Positions 27,101 to 33,707 of a DNA stretch of 49,364 bases are shown here, piece after piece. Both the position numbers and the translations under genes were made by a program. How positions within the stretch are numbered: position 1 is the stretch's first letter; each line of letters opens with the position of its first letter. Where the stretch lies: assembly GCA_017934175.1 (NCBI GenBank), contig JAGBKB010000026.1, forward strand, positions 1-49,364, written 5' to 3'. A model generated the notes under the pieces. The model saw only the letters and a list, made by a program, of their open reading frames with translations, was not told the DNA's origin and made no database searches. The DNA comes from Lachnospiraceae bacterium. Its GTDB lineage: Bacteria > Bacillota > Clostridia > Lachnospirales > Lachnospiraceae.

Positions 27101-28195
27101 AATGATGCTATAGATAGTAATGCCGATGCCACTGCATATAATAATGCTCAAAATAATTCTGATAATCAACGAATTGAAACACCTTTAAATTATGAGAATA
27201 ATAATAATCAAGATTATCTTAATAGTGGCAAAACTTTAATAGATGCTATAAAAGAACTTGCTAGATTTTATATAAATAACATTCCGACATATAAAATGAC
27301 TACAAGGTCAGATTTATGCACTATACCAGCTTCTAATGCAAATCTTGATAAGAAAACAATGGGTGTTGCTTATATATATAGGTCGTATATGTTTGATAGT
27401 TTGACAGAATTAAAAACTGATGAATTTAAAATAAATCATAAACAAAGGACAGGATTTGATGGAGCTTACAATATGAATAAATTCCCAAGATATACAGGAG
27501 ATTTTTGTGGAGACTTTGCAATGTCGGTTGTAAGAATAGATGCTAATGGGAAAAGAGGTGAAGATATGTCGCTTTGGGATGTAACGGAATATCCACCGAG
27601 TGAGAAGAGAAAACGAGATGTGCCAGTATATGGGTTTAATTTACACAATACCCTAGCAAAATCGATGTATGGAGCGAATGAGGATGCAGACGGCAATGCG
27701 ATAGGTGATACACCAACAGCAGAGGGTAGTTGGAACTTTGAAAATGCAATGATAAATTTAGGTTATGAAAAGATTAAGGTGACAGCAGATATGACTATTG
27801 AAGATTTGAAAGTTGGAGATTTGCTAATTTCAAAAGACCACGCAGAGTTTTATGTAGGAATAGCATATAGTTCGGAGTTTTATGATACAAGAAATGGTAA
27901 TAAAAATGATTGGAAGAAATCAGGCACTAAAGTCATACATGATTTATATGGACCATTGCATCTAATAAGACCTAATGGTAAAGCACCTGGCACATTTGGC
28001 TGGGGTAATGTTCATGATGAATTCCCTGTTGAAGATAAGAATGGAAAGAATTACACATATTTCTATAAAAATGATGATGAAGCATATTTTAGACATTGTG
28101 ATTGTGGATTAGAAGATCCAAGTGGGTTTCATGGAGGGGGCTGCAATTATAATAATATAAGGTGTCAATATGAAGTAATATGGAGGAAAAAGTGA
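24140..28195 (+). CDS. Giant exported protein: lipase-like domain fused to an NlpC/P60- or CHAP-like peptidase
   Basis: 1351 aa. Signal peptide residues 1-26. A long helical N-terminal region is followed by two Asp-rich calcium-type repeats near 512-522 (DFDTDKDEVLDRDE) and 570-580 (DSDFDGRDDLRD). An alpha/beta-hydrolase, class 3 lipase-like domain spans about 605-900, with a degenerate nucleophile elbow TGARSAGGVANLLA (Ser about 774; relatives have GHSxGG). The C-terminal domain, from about 1115, has Cys1123 in GDFCGDFAMS, then DLKVGDLLIS and His1234 in KDHAEFYVG, the order and context of NlpC/P60 or CHAP amidases/endopeptidases. It probably cuts peptidoglycan for assembly of the transfer apparatus. 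The lipase part may be inactive. Confidence 0.75.
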   Translation: MKKSIKNLVKYVIIMMLLMSSNCFALTVNNYNRFCEDGKLMNVEIKFNDVVAKYNKYGHYKLGDDYMPTGDPSDPLSNDGDRDMAHLAVAPDTTYKIYGEIDEEEMDYSYYDYEDLTASDMKVYELQAKLEALKIGNQVQERSGYGKYNLRNGKNLIAFIKFAYEFYKNNSGEYRVGIKDDKLFKDTPAQGYKVCPMELLEEYASLNSTSAVELVNGFDDKFKDCVNKWEYIGNKELLNSDRIFETLEDIYMGLVYLYPALKVLQSKGIDLDELDDNDRAAIFSMAYEVKGMQPITSMDVSEEKLTKKFSKIGAGDLIGALIEDEELNFSVAETVYRYMIEIKHKNNPVNLARWISEFEDVLGTYDPLDAETLDKFLKAYNVAFAKYGSDVSKQTGLDYVFFGYVEHPELFESKNSLREMTEKFANHLRAYFSDSAFIKNKDNANYVAKSYMMAQKICENTGFMDITDIYASDICLVEHSYGYNSTEVILSDTQVVSLEFPLEEGDFDTDKDEVLDRDELGTLEEVNISRLLEAYIKYNELDQEEADKLRATPTVKMYNYISNPVLPDSDFDGRDDLRDRARALDNGYKMTMDTDVVDDAKYDLNVDYRYFFMDNTKYYPELSDMAVLLANMATKKGWQGKDWENNTESLNGNDIESFMYHFGNENIEVHDMSMSYDDANVCRYAIGFHDTFLRRGKVNNKTRNVITIAIGEITDKTAELTANLYGLLGSNEEYEEYHHIGYDITSGRILENVLRYTEHFSDRQKVFFITGARSAGGVANLLAKKLIDKFGPSSVYGYTFNAVATINGNMIPEGRKLPNLKYAPIMNIYNDDELMVMFTSEETNMYKYGTNVHMSLSENYQGKVKTAFNKVHPKGYSKNMKNSVVDIINRTFNINLRGYSTFVFGMTGTEWEYEDVEFNYTSEEINNNIATKIHEGLSDERKNELLLFWAGLYNVSKKDSTYASFESEAYNNVRDLEKLKNVPKDLGNDAIDSNADATAYNNAQNNSDNQRIETPLNYENNNNQDYLNSGKTLIDAIKELARFYINNIPTYKMTTRSDLCTIPASNANLDKKTMGVAYIYRSYMFDSLTELKTDEFKINHKQRTGFDGAYNMNKFPRYTGDFCGDFAMSVVRIDANGKRGEDMSLWDVTEYPPSEKRKRDVPVYGFNLHNTLAKSMYGANEDADGNAIGDTPTAEGSWNFENAMINLGYEKIKVTADMTIEDLKVGDLLISKDHAEFYVGIAYSSEFYDTRNGNKNDWKKSGTKVIHDLYGPLHLIRPNGKAPGTFGWGNVHDEFPVEDKNGKNYTYFYKNDDEAYFRHCDCGLEDPSGFHGGGCNYNNIRCQYEVIWRKK

Positions 28196-29262
28196 TGAGA
28201 AGAGTAAAATATATATTTGTGGCAATAATAATAGTATTCGTACTAATTGCTACTATCTTACTTATAGTTAAGAATAAAAATGATAATTACTTTGTGGATG
28301 AAAGTAAAAAAGAGTATTACACGGGTGAAGGATGGCATGAACTTGTTCTAGAAGTGGCGAAAAAGAATAATGATTGGACTGGATTACCATTATCAAAAAG
28401 TTTTAGAAAGAAATATAATTCTACTGATGGAATATTAGGCAAAATAGAATTTGATACTATTGAGTTGAATCCATTTAGTGATGAAGATAACTTTATTGGT
28501 ACAATGTGCCACTTGTTATTAAAAAAAGGTAAAAAAGAGTTTGCGTATATATATGAGCAAAAATATGAAAAAATTACAAATTTACTTGATGATGTTAAAT
28601 TAGTAGGACCGATTGATATTGTTGATGAAAACGGAAAAGAATTAAATTATGGAATCCCGTTTACTGTAGAGTGGAAAATGGCAAATATATATAATTTAGC
28701 TAGAGGTAATGTTTATGAAACTGGTGTTGCCGTCACTGAAAAATTTCACAAGAAATATCCATTCTTTTTAGATTTGTTTATACATTATAGCCCCCTAAGT
28801 TATAATAGGATAGAGTTTTTAGAGAAGGAAAGTGATTTAGATAACAATATAGCTATATTTGAAGTAAATAGCATACTTGAATGCAAGAGAAGGAAGTATG
28901 AAGTTAAACTTTTATTTGATGACAAACTTTATCTTGATGATGCAGAAGTGAAACTTGTTAAAGAAGAGGATTATAGAGGAGATAAACAATATATTACTGC
29001 AAAAGTAATTTATCAAAATAGTAATTGGGAAAACTTAGAGCTTACAGACAATTTTAGAAAGAAATATAATAGTATAAATGGCTTGATTGAAGATATTAGT
29101 GAAATTAATATTGATATTGAAATGGATTCGCAAACAATAGTAATGAATAAAGAATATATAAATACTTTTGTTAGCAGGGATGGAAGTAAAGTTTCTTATA
29201 GGTTTGAATTTGTTGATGATGAAAAAGGATGGGTTGATGATATCAAAATTTCTAAAGTTTAG
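28195..29262 (+). CDS. Single-pass membrane protein with an internal duplication
   Basis: About 355 aa. The start at 28195 (TGATG overlap with the preceding stop, GGAGG 8 nt upstream) is preferred over the in-frame ATG at 28180. One membrane helix (IFVAIIIVFVLIATILLIV) is followed by an extracellular region. Two similar units are visible: NDWTGLPLSKSFRKKYNSTDG near residue 60 and SNWENLELTDNFRKKYNSING near 280, each leading into a domain of about 70-80 residues, with a related unit in between (KFHKKYP). Function unknown. It is coupled to the operon and probably part of the envelope complex. Confidence 0.7.
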   Translation: MRRVKYIFVAIIIVFVLIATILLIVKNKNDNYFVDESKKEYYTGEGWHELVLEVAKKNNDWTGLPLSKSFRKKYNSTDGILGKIEFDTIELNPFSDEDNFIGTMCHLLLKKGKKEFAYIYEQKYEKITNLLDDVKLVGPIDIVDENGKELNYGIPFTVEWKMANIYNLARGNVYETGVAVTEKFHKKYPFFLDLFIHYSPLSYNRIEFLEKESDLDNNIAIFEVNSILECKRRKYEVKLLFDDKLYLDDAEVKLVKEEDYRGDKQYITAKVIYQNSNWENLELTDNFRKKYNSINGLIEDISEINIDIEMDSQTIVMNKEYINTFVSRDGSKVSYRFEFVDDEKGWVDDIKISKV

Positions 29263-29968
29263 TATTATATGTATCATATATGTATTGCAATTTTGTTTTG
29301 CTTCATTGCCATTGTCCATCAAAGATAATCACTATTATTATAATAGTAAAGATTATTATAAATCTTGTTGGCAGTGGCTTGACCTAAATAGTGATGGTGT
29401 ATATGAGTGCTATTATTTTAATGTCTTAGGTCATATGTACAAAAATGGAACTACACCTGATGGTTATCAAGTTAATAAAAAAGGCGAGTGGGTAGTTGAT
29501 GACATAGTTCAAAGAAAGTCAAGCATTGAAGTTAAAAATTTAATTGATACAAACATAGCAACTATATCATCAATATATGACACTAAGAATTATGTTATTT
29601 ATGATGTTAAGAGAGACTTTGCCGAAGAACTAGACAATTATGTAGAAGAGAGAACATTTGATGTCAGAAACTACATAGTAAGTAAAGATGTTGACAAGAA
29701 ATTGTTAATTGACTTGCAAGGACAATACATAAAAAATATGAACAACATTTATAATATATATTACAAGCAGATAGTAGAGTTATTTGACAAGAATGAGATT
29801 ACAAAGCAAGACCTTAATGAATCTAAAGGAATACTATCAGATGTGCTAAAAGCAAAAGAAAAACTACTTAAGCAAAAGATTAGCGAATTGTCAAAAGATA
29901 TAACTTGGCAGTTTAGTAAAGATGAGTTAAAAGAGAAAAAGGAGTTGGTGCTTGATAAAAAATATTAG
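29237..29968 (+). CDS. Secreted protein with cell-wall-binding-like repeat
   Basis: About 243 aa. The start at 29237 (MISKFLKFS, with AAAGGA 8 nt upstream) gives a proper signal peptide; a longer frame from 29168 overlaps the preceding gene by 95 nt and is less likely. The N-terminal domain has the aromatic wall-binding pattern CWQWLDLNSDGVYECYYFNVLGHMYKNG, TPDGYQVNKKGEWV, close to that of the first operon gene. The rest is helical and charged, with a likely coiled coil. It overlaps the preceding gene by 26 nt. Probable envelope-binding accessory of the transfer machinery. Confidence 0.7.
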   Translation: MISKFLKFSIICIIYVLQFCFASLPLSIKDNHYYYNSKDYYKSCWQWLDLNSDGVYECYYFNVLGHMYKNGTTPDGYQVNKKGEWVVDDIVQRKSSIEVKNLIDTNIATISSIYDTKNYVIYDVKRDFAEELDNYVEERTFDVRNYIVSKDVDKKLLIDLQGQYIKNMNNIYNIYYKQIVELFDKNEITKQDLNESKGILSDVLKAKEKLLKQKISELSKDITWQFSKDELKEKKELVLDKKY

Positions 29969-29989
29969 CATTACACAATGGGGGTAATT

Positions 29990-30298
29990 ATGGATTATAA
30001 AGTTACAATGGAAGAAATGAAAAATCAGTTGATGTATACTTTAAAGCAAGATGAGCAGTATAATACAATTAATAATTTGTGTGATGATATTATGAAGTCA
30101 TCTATTGATGAGCCAATCAAAGCAAAAGTTGATTTAATTCGCAGGAATGCGAATGTATCAATAATTAGGGGTCTTATTGGTAATGTTCTCATATACAACA
30201 AAGTGGGTAATACTGAACATGATTTCTTTGACTATAAGGCTGATTTTGAGGAACTTGAGGATTTATGTATGAGACAGATGATTGAAGAAGAAAAATAA
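29990..30298 (+). CDS. Small soluble protein, unknown
   Basis: About 102 aa (MDYKVTMEEMKNQLMY...). The start at 29990 is preferred over 29978 because GGGGG lies 5 nt upstream of it. Acidic, mostly helical, no signal peptide, no recognised motif. It is the last small gene of the operon before the terminator at 30315, so it belongs to the transfer unit by position only. Confidence 0.6.
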   Translation: MDYKVTMEEMKNQLMYTLKQDEQYNTINNLCDDIMKSSIDEPIKAKVDLIRRNANVSIIRGLIGNVLIYNKVGNTEHDFFDYKADFEELEDLCMRQMIEEEK

Positions 30299-30314
30299 GG
30301 TAAAGGAATGGTAG

Positions 30315-30338
30315 AAAAGGCAGCCTCGGCTGTCTTTT
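30315..30338 (+). terminator. Terminator of the transfer operon
   Basis: AAAAGGCAGCCTCGGCTGTCTTTT: a 6-bp GC-rich stem with loop CTCG between A and T runs. It lies 17 nt after the last operon gene. Confidence 0.8.
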
Positions 30339-30408
30339 GACACTTTAAGTTATAATCAATTTATATAATTATGCTTTGTGCTTGAGCACTTAATATATAT
30401 GTGAAAAA

Positions 30409-31368
30409 ATGATGGGAATTGTAAAAAGTATTTATTGTAAATTTATAAAAGTATTAGAAATAATGGTTAGTATTTTAGTTAAATGCAAAAATTTTGTTTT
30501 GTGTTTTTTTGTTTGTATAAAAAAGGCAGTTAGTAAGTTGCATAATAAAATATTTAAATGTCTTAATGGAATTTGTATCAAAATTCAGGATTGGTATGAG
30601 ATCAATGTCTTTCAAAAAGAAAAAGAAACATTGACTATAAAGGACTTAGTATTAGCCGAAGTGTTTTTTTTAGTTTTGTTGGTGCTTATTAGGTTTGGAT
30701 TTAAGCAATTTGATAGTATTAATGCTATTTCTTTTGTCAATTCCTATTTAACAATAATATTCACTATTTTAATTATACTTATTATGATATTTTTATTTTT
30801 TAAGTATGAGAGAGGACACTGCAAAAATCAATGTTTAGCTAAAACTTGTTATATTGTATCAACTTTACTAATTATTATGTTTTTCATATTAGCAGTTTTG
30901 CCCTTGCTTCCAATATTTATAATAATTGATTTGTTGCGATATAAGAATAAAGATTCTAAATTAGTATTCTATATAAAAAGAATTGTTAAAATGATAATTA
31001 GTTTATTGTTTTTACTTTTATTGATAGTGAATAATATAATAAAAGGCTATAATCCTAATAGTTCACAACAAAGCATAATAGCATTGAGTTTAACTGTTGT
31101 TATAGTTTATTTATTTGTGCCATTTATGACTTGTGATATTTTTAGATTATATTCAAGCAAAAAAGAAGCTTTTAAAGATTTGAGCATTGTATTAATTATT
31201 GTTATTATTATGATCAAGTTCATTTTGCTTATTTTAAGTGTTGATATACCGAGAGCAATAGACACAGTATTAGATATATTTTCGTGGATATTTGCACTTA
31301 TTGGAATGGGAACATGGAAGTTTGTGGAAGATAGCAAAAGCATTGATGATAGTGCAGCTAATAATTAG
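30409..31368 (+). CDS. Multi-pass membrane protein, unknown
   Basis: 319 aa, very hydrophobic, with about seven to eight predicted membrane segments (LVLAEVFFLVLLVLIRFGF, YLTIIFTILIILIMIFLFF, YIVSTLLIIMFFILAVLPLLPIFIII, IVKMIISLLFLLLLIVNNII and others). The amphipathic N-terminal stretch is rich in Lys and Cys. No recognised family. It sits after the operon terminator and converges with the minus-strand gene at 31392, so it may have its own promoter. No clear ribosome site precedes the ATG ATG start. Confidence 0.65.
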   Translation: MMGIVKSIYCKFIKVLEIMVSILVKCKNFVLCFFVCIKKAVSKLHNKIFKCLNGICIKIQDWYEINVFQKEKETLTIKDLVLAEVFFLVLLVLIRFGFKQFDSINAISFVNSYLTIIFTILIILIMIFLFFKYERGHCKNQCLAKTCYIVSTLLIIMFFILAVLPLLPIFIIIDLLRYKNKDSKLVFYIKRIVKMIISLLFLLLLIVNNIIKGYNPNSSQQSIIALSLTVVIVYLFVPFMTCDIFRLYSSKKEAFKDLSIVLIIVIIMIKFILLILSVDIPRAIDTVLDIFSWIFALIGMGTWKFVEDSKSIDDSAANN

Positions 31369-31391
31369 TATTTGTATTTATTTTTTTTGTT

Positions 31392-32315
31392 TTATATTCT
31401 GTTCCTTTCGTTAAAAGCTTTTACTTTGTTTCTATTTCTTGCAGCCTGACATTCCTTTTTATTACAGTATCTTTGAGTGCTACCAGTTCTTATGAAGTAA
31501 TCACCACAATTTTCGCAAACAATTATTTTATGAGCATATTGATTATTATTATAAGTGTTTTTAATTAGTGTTCCAAACACATCTAATGCTATGTCAAATA
31601 TTGAATCAGTATAGATAGAATATTCAAATGCGTCTCTATCTTTTAAATATATAAGTTTTCTTTTGCTAGCAGGCATAAAGTAAATCATCTTGCCTAAAAT
31701 CCTCCAAGAAATCTTTTTGATTTTGTTTATTCTTTCTTTGCTTTTTTTGGAGTTATTTATTATGTATATTAAATCGGTAGTAGGCGCTATCATTCCATTA
31801 TTAATCCTTACTTGCAGTAAATCAATGTTGTTATGGTTACAAGCCATATCAAGAGCATACCACATATTGAAGTTGGTAGTTAATCGCTCTAGTTGATTTT
31901 TAAATTCTTCAACATTAAATCTCACATATTTATCAATTGCTTCATGTAATTCTTTTATATAAACATCTTGTTTTCTCTTTGACAAATTATCCTTTTTATA
32001 GTCGAATAATTCTATTGTTCTAATTAGATTATTATTATTTGCTGGATGCACATGTTGATTACACCAGTTTTTAATTCCTAGTTCCAAGTTATCATCATTA
32101 GTACTTTCTTTATAAGTATATTTGTTATATAAATTGCAAAGACTTAGTAATATTTCTAATCCATCCACATTATTTACAACATTTATTTTTGTATCGTGCT
32201 TTATAATAGGGCGACCAATAATTTTATTGTCTTTTAACTCAATAGTGTATTCTTCAAATTTGATTCCTTTATAGTAATAAGAATTTGTTAAGTATTTATT
32301 AAGTTTTGTTGTCAT
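31392..32315 (-). CDS. Protein with C-terminal zinc-finger, DUF6076/CGNR-like
   Basis: 307 aa. Residues 1-260 have no recognised motif. The last ~45 residues form a treble-clef-like zinc site, CENCGDYFIRTGSTQRYCNKKECQAARNR, with four Cys in CxxC...CxxxxC order followed by basic residues. This resembles the C terminus of DUF6076 or CGNR zinc-finger proteins and suggests nucleic-acid binding. It is transcribed divergently from the small zinc-ribbon gene at 32563; both promoters carry the same 13-bp motif, so this protein is a candidate autoregulator. AAAGGA lies before the start. Confidence 0.7.
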   Translation of the reverse strand: MTTKLNKYLTNSYYYKGIKFEEYTIELKDNKIIGRPIIKHDTKINVVNNVDGLEILLSLCNLYNKYTYKESTNDDNLELGIKNWCNQHVHPANNNNLIRTIELFDYKKDNLSKRKQDVYIKELHEAIDKYVRFNVEEFKNQLERLTTNFNMWYALDMACNHNNIDLLQVRINNGMIAPTTDLIYIINNSKKSKERINKIKKISWRILGKMIYFMPASKRKLIYLKDRDAFEYSIYTDSIFDIALDVFGTLIKNTYNNNQYAHKIIVCENCGDYFIRTGSTQRYCNKKECQAARNRNKVKAFNERNRI

Positions 32316-32355
32316 TTTTTGTTCCTTTCGTTTTACTATGGATTTCTGTTGTTTT

Positions 32356-32368
32356 ATAGTTCGTTGGT
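32356..32368 (-). promoter_or_regulatory. Operator-like copy 1 (minus-strand promoter side)
   Basis: On the minus strand this reads ACCAACGAACTAT, running into TATAAA, a possible -10 for the gene at 31392. It is identical in sequence but inverted in orientation relative to 32471-32483. Confidence 0.55.
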
Positions 32369-32470
32369 AAAAATGAATGTTTAATGATAATTTTTATGTA
32401 TCATCTTACTATCCAATAGGTATTAGTGCTTTTTAGAAATTTTTGTAATATTTTCTAATTTTGAAAACTA

Positions 32471-32511
32471 ACCAACGAACTATTGACAAACGGTTAATAT
32501 AATTATATAAT
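32471..32511 (+). promoter_or_regulatory. Strong promoter with operator-like copy 2
   Basis: TTGACA (32483-32488), a 17-nt spacer and TATAAT (32506-32511) give a full consensus sigma-A promoter for the gene at 32563. ACCAACGAACTAT (32471-32483) abuts and overlaps the -35 box. The same motif lies in the divergent promoter. Confidence 0.8.
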
Positions 32512-32562
32512 ATCACCATTAGCTTTGTCAATATTAATCTATTGAGAAGGAGGTGAGATAAT

Positions 32563-32760
32563 ATGGCTAGAAACTACTGCCCTAATTGTTCTACATTTGA
32601 ATTTAAGGATATACACGGAGATTTCAAAAAGAAAGTGATAGGGCATTTTGATACCGCTTTGAATAAAACCATATACTATGAAGATAATACAAAGTATGCC
32701 ACAGAGAGAAAGTGCAGACATTGTCTTAAGCAAATTGGGTTTTATGACTTAGTTTCATAA
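32563..32760 (+). CDS. Small zinc-ribbon protein
   Basis: 65 aa. Two Cys pairs, CPNC (residues 6-9) and CRHC (about 51-54), frame a zinc ribbon. No other motif. Strong ribosome site (GAAGGAGGTG) and a consensus promoter, so it is probably well expressed. It starts the rightward regulatory and replication unit of the element. Function unknown; nucleic-acid or protein binding is likely. Confidence 0.7.
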   Translation: MARNYCPNCSTFEFKDIHGDFKKKVIGHFDTALNKTIYYEDNTKYATERKCRHCLKQIGFYDLVS

Positions 32761-32941
32761 TTTAAGAGATAATGATAAAAAAGAAAAACAAAGTGTAAAG
32801 TATTTAAAAATAAAGTAAAAGAGAAAATAAGTATAATTAATAAGAAAAATTAAGTATAAAATGATAAGAAAAAAGATAATATTGTAAAAAAATAAGAAGA
32901 GTATTTTGACTCTGTTCAGGGCTTAGCGATAAGCAATTTGA

Positions 32942-32986
32942 CCAGGCAGGATAATCACGGTGTGTGGTTGTTTTGTCTGGTTTTTT
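32942..32986 (+). terminator. Terminator or attenuator before the excisionase-like gene
   Basis: CCAGGCA (32942-32948) pairs with TGTCTGG (32974-32980) and TTTTTT follows. Inside, AATCAC can pair with GTGGTT, giving one long interrupted hairpin. The ribosome site of the gene at 33006 starts 8 nt after the T run, so this is better placed as a control point than as an ordinary gene end. The 180 nt upstream are A-rich and hold no gene. Confidence 0.6.
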
Positions 32987-33005
32987 AATTTTTGGAGGAA
33001 ACATT

Positions 33006-33188
33006 ATGGAAAAAGAAATTTTAACACTTAAAGATTGTAGTATTATTTTGGATTTAAGTATGCCATCAATTTACAAGTTAATTAAGAATGATAGTTCATT
33101 CCCAGTTATTAAAATTGGTGATAAGTATGGCGTGCCAAGAAATAAACTCAATGAATGGATAGATAATAAGGTTAAGTTTAAGAGTTAG
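33006..33188 (+). CDS. Excisionase-like helix-turn-helix protein
   Basis: 60 aa, start chosen at 33006 because GGAGG lies 7 nt upstream. It has the MerR-like winged helix of small Xis/DNA-binding proteins: ILTLKDCSIILDLSMPSIYKLIKNDSSFPVIKIGDKYGVPRNKLNEWI. Such proteins bend DNA at element ends to direct excision, or act as regulators. Its partner could be the serine or the tyrosine recombinase. Confidence 0.8.
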   Translation: MEKEILTLKDCSIILDLSMPSIYKLIKNDSSFPVIKIGDKYGVPRNKLNEWIDNKVKFKS

Positions 33189-33197
33189 GTAACTATT

Positions 33198-33692
33198 ATG
33201 ACAATTATTATGAGATATGAAAATACATTTAAATCATTTGATATAACTAACGCGGAAGCAGGAGTGTGGGCTAAAAATCTAGGTATCAGTGATTATGATA
33301 CATTGTTAGATAAGCAAACACAACTTCAAGAGAAAGTAGATGAACTCTTTAATAAACCTGAGTATAACAATATGCATAAATTCTATAGACATAAAGGCTA
33401 TATTCCAGACTATTTAAGAGATTCTATTACTGAATATGATAATACACTTACATTTTCACTTAAATACTGCACCTTAAGAAATTATCTTAGAAGGCATTTT
33501 GTCAAAAGAACACATTATGCTGACACACTGATTTCTTGTTATTTAGATGATGTATCAATAGATGCTTATGCCACACACACTCATCGTGATAGAACAACTA
33601 TCTCAAGAAGATGTCAAAAGGCATTAAAACTATTAAAAAATGATAAAACTTATAAATTTTTGCACGAATTAGGGGGTTTCGTGGTTATATAG
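33198..33692 (+). CDS. Sigma-factor-like helix-turn-helix protein
   Basis: 164 aa. Most of the protein is helical. The C-terminal part (YLDDVSIDAYATHTHRDRTTISRRCQKALKLL) resembles the region 4 helix-turn-helix of small sigma-like proteins found in Firmicute integrative elements. It begins 9 nt after the excisionase-like gene. Possible role: activating element genes for excision or transfer. The family call is by eye and moderate. Confidence 0.55.
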   Translation: MTIIMRYENTFKSFDITNAEAGVWAKNLGISDYDTLLDKQTQLQEKVDELFNKPEYNNMHKFYRHKGYIPDYLRDSITEYDNTLTFSLKYCTLRNYLRRHFVKRTHYADTLISCYLDDVSIDAYATHTHRDRTTISRRCQKALKLLKNDKTYKFLHELGGFVVI

Positions 33693-33707
33693 CGGAGGTG
33701 GTTTATT

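Noticed and set aside
31392-32335. AACGAAAGGAAC repeated at both ends of the minus-strand gene
   Set aside because: One copy is the ribosome site and the other encodes the last residues NERN. A 12-bp match of such simple sequence is likely chance.
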